DNA of 60,000 nt from the NCBI GenBank assembly GCA_950295325.1, contig OX485803.1, positions 72,123,554 to 72,183,553 of the forward strand. Direction: 5' to 3'. The notes under the pieces are model-generated. The model saw only the letters and a program-made list of their open reading frames with translations. It was not told the DNA's origin and did not search any database. The DNA comes from Polytrichum commune (Eukaryota > Streptophyta > Polytrichopsida > Polytrichales > Polytrichaceae). The position numbers were made by a program, and so were the translations under genes. Each line of letters starts with the position of its first letter. Position 1 is the stretch's first letter. Below, one piece after another: positions 1 through 12,745 of this stretch.

Positions 1-1621
1 AGGACCAAAAAGTTGGATGACGACCAAATTAAATAAAATTAGATGTAAAAAAATTGGGTTGTATATATATATATTTTTTTTTAAACTCCACAATGTTTAT
101 AAAGATTTGAAACACCTTTTTTTTTAACCTTGTAGAGCATCTAATTTAAAAATATCCACACAAATAGTTGCCTTTAATTAAAATTAAAAGTCATTGGCAA
201 TTTTTATTTTTTAATAAAAAAATCATAACATTTTATTTTAAAAAACCTTAAAAATTGGATAGTTTGGCCTATGGTACATGTATTAAAAAAACTCGTATAA
301 TTAAGTTTCAATGCAAATATGTGCTTCAAGGAAAATTCATTTCTTATATTAATTACATTTTTGCACTCCTTGTTAGAACAACTACAAGATTTTTTTACAT
401 TAAAAAAATTTATATCACTTGAGATTGGACTAAAATGCATTATAAGTGATCATAATCAGGGCCATATAATACGGGAGTTGTGTACCCGAGATTGGTCTTC
501 TTATTAATATGCCTAGTTGTCAAACCTAACGTAAATAGTCGTGTGCATTCACACATTTGTTGAGTTCAAACTTTAAACAAAGAATCATGTTACAACAAGC
601 AACCATCATAATGCACATAAATTAAAACGTGTGTGTGTATATATATATATACACACACTAGAAAATCATCAAGATCAAGATTGATGTAGAGGCTATCATG
701 TCTACTATTACATATCCTATCATGGCAAGTCATGAAGATACCCTTAAGATATCTAAAGATTTGAAGTTTTTTTTTTGAAAAATCGAGTCGTATAGATGAT
801 TACAGGTTACAGGTGACTACTCACAGTCCACATTTCAAATGTTGAAGTTTTGTTATGTTGGAGATTATAATAAGAATGTCAATAGTGGTCTTGAGGGGCA
901 ACAATTTAGAAATTAAATTGGGGTTGGTTTTTGATCAAACCTCCACTCAAATCATCTCCAAAAGACAAAATGTTACCTTGTTCAAAAGAGAGGGGCAATA
1001 TACCTACCCAAATCAACTCACAAATTTTGAAACCATCATTTTGTGACTTTTTGGAGCTTTGCAATATGAGGCAACGGTGCCACAACTACGCACCTTCCAC
1101 ATGGATTTACACCCACCAACACATATCCAACTAAAAATTCCAACGGTAGATGTTTAGGATAAGTTGCGTTTGAGTGTCATGCAAATTTTCACATCGATTG
1201 GGAACCATTTGCACATAGGGATCAACAAAAAAAACCACAGTTAGAGTACATCGCCCCTAAACCGCGCAGGTGACAACTGTCAAGCAGGCATTCATGTACC
1301 AATTCCATTGTAAACCGGTTGAGAGCACACTCCCACATTCGAATCAGTCCAAAAACATCTAACTTGGTTGAATCAAAACCATCCACGTGGCAAAACATAG
1401 CAGACTTAAACATGAACAAGAGGAGTAGTTAAAACAATCCAGAATCCATCCAAACTAGTGTCGAAGGGATCAGAACAAACTATGCAAAACCGTACTATGG
1501 TCACACATGACATTAGGAGCTAAAATCAACTACATAATATTGTTATCGGTTTGTACCTTTGATATTCCACCTAGGTATTGTTAGTCGTTAGGAAACATTT
1601 CATCCACTTCGGCCTCACTAA
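1..1621. other. AT-rich non-coding stretch
   Basis: I see no gene here. ORFs are all under 80 codons with no recognisable motif. The stretch is AT-rich with several A or T homopolymer runs and one palindromic dinucleotide repeat (629-658). It ends at the TAA target duplication of the MITE that follows. Confidence 0.5.
629..658. repeat. Palindromic GT/AT/AC microsatellite
   Basis: A run of GT repeats passes into AT repeats and then into AC repeats, so the whole 30-bp block is self-complementary and could extrude as a hairpin. It lies in non-coding DNA. A shorter GT-AT run occurs near 31850. Confidence 0.8.
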
Positions 1622-2211
1622 GGGCCACTTCACACACGAGGCTGAAGGCCCTTGACCATGGTAATGTAAGAGCTCTCATTGGTCGAAAAGGCGGAGACCG
1701 TCCAAGTTCATTTCACACTAGGAGGTGAAGGCCTAAAGGCCCAAAGAAAAGTTCGTGGATGAAAAGTCTACATGGAGTCCTACATGGCTAGTTGTGGATA
1801 AGGGTGCATGGTCTACATGAATTTGCGTCAAACCCACCTCCAAGAGGTGGGCTTGACGCAAATTCCGGGAGACCATGACTTTTTTAATATTTTTTCCAAC
1901 AGGACAGATTTTAGGACAAACTGCATGGCAAAATCCAAGACAGATTCCACGACAGACAAACACCACCAAGTAGTTATCTTAAATTGATAAACTTGGAGAC
2001 ATATTATATTAAACCAAATCCTCCCCTCTTTTTCCGCCAACAAAATATGCAATGGTCCCGCAACATGGTTCATTCTCACTTCACACTATGCTTGAGGGCC
2101 AAAGACTACATAAAATGGCTTTCCCAACACCCATGGTACGGCCTTTGGATGAGAGTCAAGGGTCCTCACCATTACAAGGTCACGGCTCTTGGCTCATGTG
2201 TGAAGTGGCCC
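1622..2211. mobile_element. PIF/Harbinger (Tourist-like) MITE, 590 bp
   Basis: The element begins GGGCCACTTCACACA and ends with the inverted form of the same sequence. It is flanked on both sides by TAA (1619-1621 and 2212-2214), the usual 3-bp target duplication of PIF/Harbinger elements. Its left roughly 280 bp and right roughly 200 bp match, in order and orientation, the left and right ends of the coding Harbinger element at 44105-47525. It therefore looks like an internal-deletion derivative. It has no coding capacity. A long perfect-stem hairpin lies inside (1807-1877). Confidence 0.88.
1807..1877. repeat. Long internal hairpin of the Harbinger MITE
   Basis: The outer arms CATGGTCT and AGACCATG, middle arms GAATTTGCGTCAA and TTGACGCAAATTC, and inner arms CCCACCTC and GAGGTGGG pair in order around a CAA loop. 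Together they make about 29 paired bases in 71 nt. The same structure, diverged, sits at 44291-44359 in the coding element. Confidence 0.8.
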
Positions 2212-3226
2212 TAATCCATGGGAGGCCGTTATCCTCCTCCCATACGACCTTAGTGATCCGTGGGAGGGTCTTATCCTCCTCCACGGGCCCACTATGGCTC
2301 GGGCGTAGAGAGGCCATGGCGTGGGAGCCTAGCTCCCTTGCCTTGTCACTCTTGGCAAGGTTCTTGACAAGTTGAGTGAGGAGAGAGTGGGAGCTTATAA
2401 GTTATATATATTGGTGGGTGTCACATACTTGACTTTGACCTTCGTCGTATGTTCCATTCTTTTGCACTGTGTACCAGTGTCTAGGGGAGAGTTTCGGGCA
2501 TAGTCGGTCAAGACCCCAGTGATTCCAAGTCCAAGTGGCGGCGTTTGACATCTTCCGGTTTTCCCTTTAATGATTTGGGGTATATTCTACAGAGTCCTCT
2601 CAAACGAGCAGTAATTTTCCTCACGTCTTGAAACTCAACCGGTTGATTCTGCTTCTTCATTGCAATGTACCTATTTTTCCGTCATGGATTTGGGTGATGG
2701 TAGCTCGAATAAGTGAGTGTTGTTTGAGAGCGTTTCTACGTGAGCAATGAGATGTGTCTCCTTCATGGAGTTGTGAGAGTAGGATTGAATCATATTAATA
2801 TTGTCTCTAGCAATTGAATTATATTTATCGAATTGCATATGATGTGCTTTGTTTGAAGATCACGTGTATGGCATGACAAGAAACATTTTACTTTTTAGGT
2901 GTAGGCTATATGTGGTCATGTTTTCAATGACCTCTAATGAAATTTCTTTCTCGAATATTTACACGAAATCATCAACTGAAAAAAAAGGGATTATGTTTAA
3001 GTGGAAGTTCAAAGTTAAATACTATGTTTTGGAACTAGGTGCACTGGAAAATACACTCTTGCAAAAAAAAATTCTATATATATATAGAATTGTACCACAA
3101 TAGGACCGCTATATAGGTGCATGCATGGTATATCAACAATGACATATTTGACTACTATTACATTTTCAAATATGTTTGGTGGTTATGTTTGATGTTTGGT
3201 GGGTATCTCAAGGTGTGATCAAATGC
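2212..3226. other. Non-coding stretch with twin hairpins
   Basis: No gene is seen. Two similar hairpins lie side by side just after the MITE. One is at 2218-2243 (ATGGGAGG pairing with CCTCCCAT), and the other is at 2258-2286 (CCGTGGGAGG pairing with CCTCCACGG, one bulged base). The rest has short ORFs only. Confidence 0.45.
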
Positions 3227-3535
3227 CCAAGTTTTTATTGGGATAGATTTTCACCAGAAACACTAGAAGCCAAAGCTAACAAATACAAGCCACTAATAGG
3301 AAACATTGCTGCTAGAGGTTGGAAAATTGACCGGCTCACTGTTATTACAGCAGGCGCCAAAGCCGCAACACACATCCCATCAATGAAACTACTTGAAGAC
3401 AAATTTAAACTACCTATGCCATCCATTTGAAATACCTTTAAAAACATCAATACCATTGCCATACAATACGCCATGTCCATCCTCCTCCACAAAAGAAGAC
3501 TAGAAAATCACCAACCTCTACCTCAAATACAAGAC
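3227..3535 (+). pseudogene. Probable retroelement (reverse-transcriptase-type) C-terminal fragment
   Basis: One frame reads a protein-like stretch: WDRFSPETLEAKANKYKPLI, then GWKIDRLTVITAGAKAATHI. After an in-frame TGA at 3428-3430 it continues as NTFKNINTIAIQYAMSILLH and KRRLENHQPLP. The conserved, non-random character on both sides of the stop argues for a decayed coding region. The pattern resembles the region after the reverse transcriptase in some non-LTR retroelements of seed-free plants and fungi. That identification is from memory and unverified. No start, catalytic domain or tail is present, so it is a fragment. A C-run follows at about 3537-3549. Confidence 0.42.
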
Positions 3536-3540
3536 ACCCC

Positions 3541-4736
3541 CCCCCCCCTAGTTGAACCAAAAAGTTATATGTGAAAAACGCCCTCTCCACACAACAATGA
3601 GCTCATGGCTTGACATCTAAACTCCGCACAAAACAAGCCCTATATTAATTAACCCTTATTTGTGTTGGTTTTTATTTGTTACTGGTTACTTGTGACTATA
3701 GTGTCTACTCTTGAAAGGGGGAAGTAGTTCTTCACTTCTATTCCTATGTCCCGTGGACATAGGTCTAGGCATGGAACAAACATACACTTCATTCACGTCG
3801 GTCCTCTACCGGAGACCGAAGTTTCTCCTCCTCTGGGATCGACATCTTGACCTATGACAATTTTACCTAACTATGAAGGTTGTTGTGTGGTATATATCTA
3901 GACCTGAATGATATTGAAAATTATCATGAAAACTGGAAAATCTTTAAATACCTCATGAAATCATCATTATAGATACCTGAATGGTATCAGAAAAGATGAC
4001 ACTAAATCGTACCTTTGCCCAAACTTAAATAATTCTATATTCTGTGCATTAATTTTAAACTTTATTTTGAGCACAACATAAATTTAATTTCCTTTGCAAA
4101 GTTTACTATGATGTTAAAATATAGAGAAGCATTAGCATTATCAGAAGGACCTCAAAAGTTTTTAAAACTCATGTACTAGCCTTGTATTATGGGAGAGTTT
4201 CTTCAACATTAATATGCTTACTAAAGCGCTTTTTGGTCCACCTCGAAAGGCCCATGTCATGGGCACATATTTTTGAAATATAATCTCCCTGGATGGTCCT
4301 TAAAAAAAAATTGTTATAAATTTTTACTCTATGGAGAAAGTAATTACGTTAGACTTGACATAATGATTGTTACCAATTTCAAGCATGTTGTATAGCTAAT
4401 ATCTTTGACCAACATATCTCAATTCAATGCAATTGCTATCAAAATTCTTGAATTATGATCAGTTTTTGAAAGAAAATACTTTTAAAACAATTTAATGAAA
4501 GTCAATGACAATGATGTGTGTTCCAACCTTACTCGTACATATAGTTTAAAATTCAGCTTTTGCAACTTCACATTGTTAAACTTGTGTGTACCCTCACCCT
4601 TTCTAAATAAAAGAGATTTTATGGTCCATGTCAATTTTGCCATGACATCAAAGTAGACCTTCAAGTCATTATTCTAAATATAACTTGGATTTGATGTTAG
4701 TTCCCAAGCATTTTAGAAGTTAATTCTATGTTATTA
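3541..4736. other. Non-coding stretch
   Basis: No gene or clear repeat structure is seen. The sequence is AT-rich and its ORFs are short, without recognisable motifs. Confidence 0.4.
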
Positions 4737-5100
4737 GACCCTAACCTCCATAATGTCACCCTATGCAATCTCACTCCGTCTCTTATATCATGAAACCCTA
4801 GGAAACAAATGTGCTTGCTTCAAATCTCCCTTTTTTTTTTTTTTATCACATATCCCTCTCACATATCACAGGTTTTGATATCAAAACAATCCACCAAAAA
4901 TGTCAAACCACATAACATGCACACATCATATTGCCATCATTACATTTATTATCATTATTGCAATGTTGACTTCGTGTTAATCTTTAATGTCACATGCTAC
5001 ACTAATTCTCTATTGTCACGCATCCATATTAACATTGCAGACCTCCTTAGTATCACGTGCACTTTTAGTTGCCATAGACGTGATATTATGGAACTTAACG
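4737..5100. repeat. Dispersed repeat, copy 1 (about 0.36 kb)
   Basis: This block matches 10499-10850 in the same orientation over its whole length, with scattered substitutions and small indels. Shared anchors include CCTAACCTCCATAATGTC at the start and ACTAATTCTCTATT near the end. Homology stops sharply at both ends, as expected of a mobile or duplicated unit. I found no terminal repeats or target duplication, so the class is unknown. Confidence 0.75.
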
Positions 5101-5324
5101 TGTATTATGAAGCAGGAAAACCATGGATCGACCCATCAAGCCTCAAAAATACCTCCAAAAGCCAAGCAGATTCCGATGCTTCTAGTTTCTTACCTTCCCA
5201 AGTAGGAGGCTGAACTATGCATGCTGCATGGACATGGCGCATGTTAGTCAAAGATTCCATGCATCCTATGCAGTGTCGTAGAAGGTAACTTGGTTGTGCC
5301 AAAATCCAAGGTAAAGTCTAACCT

Positions 5325-6077
5325 CACTAGTTCATACGACACCCTCAATATTACGACACATTTTTGAGCGACCAAACTTTTTAGTCCAAAACTCCCTCTT
5401 TCATACAACTACGACACTCGATAATGCGATAGTTAGAATCTCCGTTTTGTCATATTAAAGAGGTAGTTTATGCTAAAATTATGTTCATCTATGTTATGTA
5501 CATCTAAAATACATCCATTTTCACTTGGAAACTACTTGGGAACTTCACTTATCATTGGGAACTTAATGATATTAATTAGGGTTACTAGTGTAGAATGGAT
5601 GATGATTAGGGTTAGAGTGACCTCCTGCCTAGTATGTTGCCTTGTACACGGGTGATATAGTATCACTAGTGTCTTGATGCTAAACGTCATGCATCATTGT
5701 TGTCTAGTTTCTTATTAGAGAACTATTCTATTTAGGTGTTAATGAAATTATTGGTTTTCAAAAGTTAGTAGAGGATTTAGATAAGATGACAGTTGCTAAC
5801 TTGGGTAGGCAACACTAGAGATCCTTGGACTCCTATTTCAAGAGTTCTTGAGAATATTTGTATTTGTTTCGAATTATAAATTATTATTTCATACCATCTA
5901 TATTGCTTAAACTCGTTGTATAGTTGTTTTTAAGCTCATATCACTAAATTTTTCGTATTCCCTCAATAGTACGACAACTTTATGCCATTTGTCATAGTAA
6001 TTAGAAGGCGACACCTCGACAATACGATTTTTTTGTGTTTCCTAAACGTGTCATACTAAATAGGGAGATCAGTAGTG
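5325..6077. mobile_element. Possible non-autonomous CACTA-type element
   Basis: The stretch begins CACTAGTTCATACGACAC and ends with TAGTG, preceded by an inverted TATGACACG-like motif. The motif TACGACA recurs near both ends (about 5335, 5353, 5408 and 5970), like the subterminal repeats of CACTA elements. The 3-bp flanks (CCT and AGA) do not match, so the boundaries or the identification could be wrong. Confidence 0.3.
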
Positions 6078-6089
6078 AGAACAAACAAC

Positions 6090-9000
6090 TTTACTTAGAG
6101 AAAAATAAATAAATAAAATAAATACAGTCTATCATCTCTATGTGTTATTTTACTATAACTGTTACATTTTTCATACTCTCTTGAAAAATACACTAGTAAG
6201 TGTTCTCTAAGTGTTATACGTTACTTTGATATAGAAAAACTAATCTCTTCTTTGTTGTATAAGTGTTACTTACACCAAAATCTATGAAGTATATAATTTA
6301 ACATTGTAATATATGATCACTATTTAAAGTGATCATGTTTGAGGTGGAGAGTGAGCCAATGTTAGGTAGAGTTAGACATTGGGTAAATGCAAAGAGTGGT
6401 TGAAAGTGAGCTGAGCTACCGATTTGATCATCCAAATTGACTCACATGTAAGCTTAGATCCATATTGACTTCACATGTACGCCTTTCATTAGGGCAATGA
6501 GGAGTTATATTGTTCATTCTCAAATTTCTCTTGGAAACTTAAGAATTTGTTTGTCGAGTCATTGGTGTGTATCGATGTTTGTTTCTTGCCTTAGTTTCTC
6601 TTCTGGTGACTTTCATTTTTGTGAATGCACATGTGTCAAGTGCTATTCACTTGGTTTGTTGTCAAATTGAGTCAAGTACTGCAAGTGCAAGTTATCACAC
6701 AATAAATATGGTATTTAGTGTCACTTATTAGTTGAAATTATGTAGTGCTATATCTTTTAACTATTAATGTAATTTTTAACCAAGTAAAGTTGCTAGTTTT
6801 CCTATAATGTCCAAAAACCAATTTGACATTTTTTTGGTAAAATATGAGATATATAGTAAATAGATATTACGTAATTCCAAATTGTAAGTGATACTAAATA
6901 CAATAATTAGCGTAGTACGTTCTGTAAGCCTTGATTTTGCCATAAGACCAAATTTATTATAGAGATCCATTATCTCATGTGTTCAAGTATCATCAAACAA
7001 TATTTGACTCTTCTTTTGGTCACTAAATAAGTGTAAGTTTAGTTTTAATAATACATGTGAAGATGTTTTATAAGTGTTACAATTGACTTTTTTTTTACCA
7101 CATAATTGTTGCATTTATAAGTGTTATTTTGAATTACATGCCCTCTCTAACTATTACTATGTTAGAATTTCCTAAGTGTTACTAATTATATACTTCGGAG
7201 AGGTAGCACTTATAGAGGGTAGATTGTATAGGGTTAGTCCAACATTGAATTGGCTTAAATGGGACATATCCAAACTATAGATAATTCATTGCGTTTTCAT
7301 CTAGTAAGTACAAGCAACTCTTATAGATCCACTAGAATGTGCAAATGTATTGGGGACCACATTTCAATATCCTTAACATATTTTTCTTTTATGGATGGAG
7401 CCTAACACCTAAGTAATTGCCATGGTAGGGGGAGGGGCTTCACTAGAGGCATATGTCACATGTGTGTATCACCTTGAACACCCTCGTATACAACTTTTGG
7501 GTGGACCAGAAAATGATAAACATACAAAGTCATAGTGAAGAAAAAACATGATGTATACCACACAAAATTAAAAGAATTAAATAACACCATGATACCATAT
7601 GCATACAAGAAAAGAATAGGCATTGAACAATAGGCCTCCAATATTTGTAGGCAAAAACACTACATTATTGCTTATTGAAGTCATGGAGGACTCTTTCATC
7701 CATTGCAAGTAGTATGAATAAATTGGTTCCTACCATAGATGTCTTTTTGTAGCCCATGTAAAAAATGTTGTCATGTCTACCATGATTAACACTTACTCTA
7801 GACCCTCAACACCTCAAAATCAAACCCCAAACCTCAGGGTTTTGGGTTGGTGACGAGCAATGATGGTGGATAAACCATTCATAGACTTGAGGAAATTGAA
7901 CATGTTGGATGATTATCTCAAGCTTAAGCCTTAACCCAGTCTTCTATTAATATCTACTATAATTGTATGTTGTTTTTAATGAATTTACATAAAAGTTTAA
8001 TTTACCGTAATGCATCTGAGACCTATGATGATATACCTTCAACTCCAAGAAAATAATATCCAAACCCTATGTATATTTTGTAAGACATACTCACAATTAA
8101 TACCCCTACAATGCACCCCACATGCTACAAGTAAGAAAATCCAATGCACCCTCTGGGAGATGTCTAAATCCATCTATGCTAATTCTAAAAGTTGTAAATC
8201 ACAGTAACATAATAGGATTAATGTGGATAAATTTTTGATGTGAACCACTTTATATTCAAAGTTGGAAACTGAACTTACAACGGTCCCCATTACTTCCACC
8301 ATTTTGTGTGATTATAATTGGTCATAAACATGTCTAATATCAATACAGGGACCACATGACCTCAAACGGTCTTCTAAGGGGCATTCTATCATTAAACTAA
8401 ACATCTTATTTAATGGGACATTGAAATTGGTGTGCTATGTTGATTAGAATGGTTTGTGTGACTTTGTCATGTAACAACAAGTTTCATAAGATACCCTCTC
8501 TAGATGCTAACCAACAATTGCAAGATGATTGAAGTGTGTCAAATCATATGAACAATGTGGGTCACACTAACTCTCACATGTTAGTGTATTCTAATTGTCT
8601 TACAAAATGTATCAATGTCACAATTTTTGATCTCTTATCTTCAAGTACCAAATAACTATCTAATGGTTAAAGATCAATGATAACACTATAATACAAGTTG
8701 TACAACACATACTAGGGAGGATTGAAAAGGATTTACAATTCAAGGCACCCGTGTTAGGGAGTCTAAAAACATGTTCTCATGTAGATTCACAACTAATCAA
8801 TTCCAACTTAATCTCATTGAGAATGGGTTCGCACTAGGGTCCAAGAACAAAGAAACTTCAAAATTAAGCTCCCCAAGGCCATGCATATGTCAAAGCCAAT
8901 TTGTTTATACTTGGCTCACCAACCCATTGATTCTTTCACAAATGAGATTTTTTGATTGTGTGTGACCGCAATTGCATGTTCCAAGCAACACTAGTACAAA

Positions 9001-10498
9001 AGGGAAGGGGGGGGAGATAAGGGGCCTTGACAAGGCACTATGACTTCGAAGAGTTTGTTGTTAAAATTTCCCATGCACTTGGGGAGGGTTCAACTTGATG
9101 TTTGATTTTCTTTTTATATTAGGTTGATGAATATATATATGGCATCCATACGATTGAAATGAATGTCAAAATTGTCAGCAATCTCCACCTAATCAAAGTG
9201 GAAGAATTTTCCTTTGGAAATTAACTAAAATCCAAGATAAATCGATTCGACCACTTGATCAGACTTTCCTTTATTGGCTAAAAGTATAAATCCTATAACT
9301 TGGTGGAACAATGCAAAAGGCATCATGTAGTTAACCTTGTTGCATTCCTGAAGTATTTTTTTATAACAAATAAAAAAACATTAAAGATTTCAATTTTAAT
9401 GAGATCATGGTGTAAAATTGATGTAGACAAAATTATACTCGAAGACCTATGGAACTACTGTGGAGCGCATAAATGAAAGCAAAGGTGAATACCACTGAAG
9501 GAACAAACCTTAATCTTAATTGATGTGCCATGATCATATATTGAAGACGGAGAGAGGAAATTATCGCATACAAGGATATTCTCATTCATCCAATTTAAAA
9601 GCCTTGAAATAATATGCAGCCGAGAGGTTATTATTTTTTCGTTTAGTTGACACTTGAACTAGCTTTGGAGATCATGAATTAGTCTAGTCCAAGTCATTTG
9701 AGATGAATTAGCCACAAACTTATAGGGGGTTGTGTTTTTAGGCTGGATGGATGAGAGATATGTTGGTATGTGATGAATCTTCTCTCCATCGAAGATGAAT
9801 ATTGCAGGCTATATTAAAAATCACATATAAGCATTATGTAGGTACACGTGTGTTATTTGGATAATTTTCTCTTTGCACTCACTTCTCATAAGATATGAAA
9901 CGTGTAATTGGTGCGATATAATTAGAAAATCCAAATCGTGCATGAAGCCATTTGCCTCATAATTTTTGGTGCTCATGTGATCTTATTCTTTTCAAAGTGA
10001 AGATTCTCGTGCTCATTAAGTGGTCATATATGTCCCCCCCAAATCATGTTCCCTATTAAGCTTAGAGTGGTGAACATTTTCTGAAGATGTTGTCTAATCT
10101 CTTTATAAACACATGTCTTTTTGATGTCTAACCTTAGTTCCACACCTAACCACATACCACTTAAAGAGAGGTCTCCATGTTATTATTGTGTTGGAATTGG
10201 TGTAGTACGCAAATGGCAGAGTTGGTCTAGAAGTTCTTGTATGTAGAGGATATGCACCCAATGAACTGAGGATGAGATCCTGAAGTGTATGTGGCCTCCA
10301 TGGACGACCAAGGCTAGACACCCACCTTTGTAATTTGGGCCCCACTTGCATTACCAAAGGTAAAGGGAGTTTAGTAAAAACTTGACTCCCATAGATTTGT
10401 GGTTAATTCATCTCAAGTGTGGTCCTTGTAGCCCAACTCAAGACCTCTGGTGCTAATCCTAAGACAAATTATGCCAAATAAAGAAGATCACATACATA
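6090..10498. other. Long non-coding stretch
   Basis: No gene is recognised. ORFs are short and motif-free. The nonamer AAGTGTTAC and close variants recur several times at 6150-6270 and 7025-7175, always in the same orientation, suggesting an old repeat whose limits I cannot see. Confidence 0.4.
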
Positions 10499-10850
10499 TC
10501 ACCCTAACCTCCATAATGTCTCCCTCTGTAATGCCACTCCCTCTCTCATATCCCAAAACCCTAGGGAACAAATGTGCTCATTTTAAATCTCCCTCGTTGT
10601 TGTCACATTTCCCTCCCACATATCATGGGTTTTGGCATTAAAGTGATCCACCAAAAAATTCAAACCGCATGCTCGCACGCATCACATTTTCATCATTGTC
10701 ATTATTATCGTCATTGCAATGTTGACTTTGTGTTATTCCATAACACCACAAGCTGCACTAATTCTCTATTATCACGCATCCATGTTAACACTCCAGACCG
10801 TAATATCAAGTTGCACTTTGGTTGCGAGAGGTGGGATATTGGGGAGGCTA
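10499..10850. repeat. Dispersed repeat, copy 2 (about 0.36 kb)
   Basis: This is the second copy of the unit at 4737-5100, in the same orientation. The two share roughly four fifths of positions by eye. Flanking sequences are unrelated. Confidence 0.75.
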
Positions 10851-11083
10851 GAGTGTAATACTCATGGGGGCCCGGCTCGATTTCAAAGAGGAAGGAAGGA
10901 TCGATGCAGGAATCTTGGTGGTCCCCAAATTAGTGGTGCTCCAGCCTCCTGGCTCCATGACATCACAAGCTCTCGCTTTGACCAATATGTTCACTGCAAT
11001 AACCAACAAACATGCAGACTCAAGAAAAACAATCTTTTGCGAACTAATAAAAGCCGCAATAATCCAGGTGACTCACTCCCAAG

Positions 11084-12032
11084 CAGTGTTCAAGATTGAA
11101 GCCCTCATATGAGTTTCATTTTGAAGGGCTCTAAAATTTGAGCCCTTCGGTTGAAGGGCTAGTTCAAATTCAAGACGTCAATTCAGTAATATAGAAATAA
11201 AATATAAAAAAACTCATATTAAACTTATGCATGATTTATATGGTGCATGCTTCCAATACAATGTGAAGAATTAAGAATCAACCATCTAACTCCACCATCT
11301 AACTCTACAAACCTTTAAATTTGTAGACCCAAATCAACATTGATTTCACATTGATTGAATCACATCACACTACAACATTGACTCAATGCTTACCAAAGAA
11401 AGGGTTGGATTCCAATCTTTTGCAAGACCTAAAAAGTTGAATTCCAAGTCAAATCGATGTTGAATGAATCATTTGCTAGGTGTTGAGGTTGTCACTGTAG
11501 CGACCTCCACGACTGTGCTTCCTTCCCCTAATGCACTCGCAGCTGCAATTGCACTAATTGATGATCCTTTCAGAACCCCACCATCATGCTCCACCACTAC
11601 CAGCGTGCTGGCCTTCACCCCACAAAAAACATTCATTCGTGATTAGCCTGTGAATTACATCACAAACCTTTAAATTTGTAGACCCAAATCAGCACTGATT
11701 TCACATTGATTGAATCACATCACACTACAACACTGACTCAATGCTTACCAAAGAAAGGGTTGGATTCCAATCTTTTGCAAGACCTAAAAAGTTGAATTCC
11801 AAGTCAGATCGATGTTGAATGAATCATTTGCTAGGTGTTGAGGTTGTCACTGTAGCGACCTCCTCGTCACTATAGCGCTACAGTGTTGACGGGTGTAAAA
11901 ATTTTGAGGACGTCAAGTGAAGTTTTCATTTTGAGTTTGGGGTTGCATTTTGAAGGGCTGTTTTGAGAGAGGTATATTTTGAAGGGCCAAATCGCGTTTG
12001 AAGGGCATTGAAGACTTCAATCTTGAACACTG
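11084..12032. mobile_element. Non-autonomous hAT-type element, 949 bp
   Basis: The left end reads CAGTGTTCAAGATTGAAG and the right end is its exact inverted form. The 8-bp sequence CTCCCAAG flanks both sides (11076-11083 and 12033-12040). An 8-bp target duplication and CAGTG-type termini are the hallmark of hAT elements. Both subterminal regions carry several copies of a GAAGGGC motif. The middle holds a 202-bp direct duplication (11307-11508 and 11662-11863). There is no transposase, so movement would need a helper element. The perfect target duplication suggests a fairly recent insertion. Confidence 0.9.
11307..11863. repeat. Direct duplication inside the hAT element (2 x 202 bp, offset 355)
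   Basis: Copies at 11307-11508 and 11662-11863 differ at about four positions. They are separated by a unique GC-richer spacer (11509-11661). The duplication is confined to the transposon. Confidence 0.9.
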
Positions 12033-12745
12033 CTCCCAAGCTCCGGCACTGGGGTTGGCTGCACCCTCCTGCAAAGCTGCCACACAAGGAGATCCACCAA
12101 CAGGCATGCGGGGTGGCAGCTGGGCCACATGCTCAAATCAGACTGGTTGCAGGTTAGCTAATGTATAAGCTTATTCAGGTTGGAGAAGGGAGGAGGAGGA
12201 GGAGCAGAATATCAAGATCTAGAAGTGGAACAACTTTACAAGCTCCTCCAGGCTCCGCCTAAAAGCAAATCAGAAATCATGCAGGATATGTAATGACAGC
12301 ATCCAGTGTAGTACCGTACTCTGCCGGCCAACTGCAGCAGATACAGAATTAATGATCTCCTTTTGTCGATCTAAACAACGCAAAAGCAAGGCGGAGCACG
12401 AGCAGGTTCATGCCCCGATCCCACCAATGTTTCCGTCCGGTTCCAGCCGTGAAATTGCTGGGGATCATGTTGACAATTAGATGCTGGCCCACCACTTTTC
12501 ACACTTTTACAGCCGGAGATGCCGACGGATGGTGCCAGGAGTGGTGGGTGCGATTAGCCCCTCCAGAGGATCCCAAGCTCCGCCACTGAATTCGCCAAAC
12601 CCTAACCTACTTCAATTTAATTAGCTACCAGGGATGGAGATTCATCCATGTGAGGCTACGGCAGGTGGGCCAGATGCATCATTGGTGAATTCTCCATTGT
12701 TTCTAACTTAAGCAGGGCTCAAGATTTTGTGCCCTGGCCACAGAT

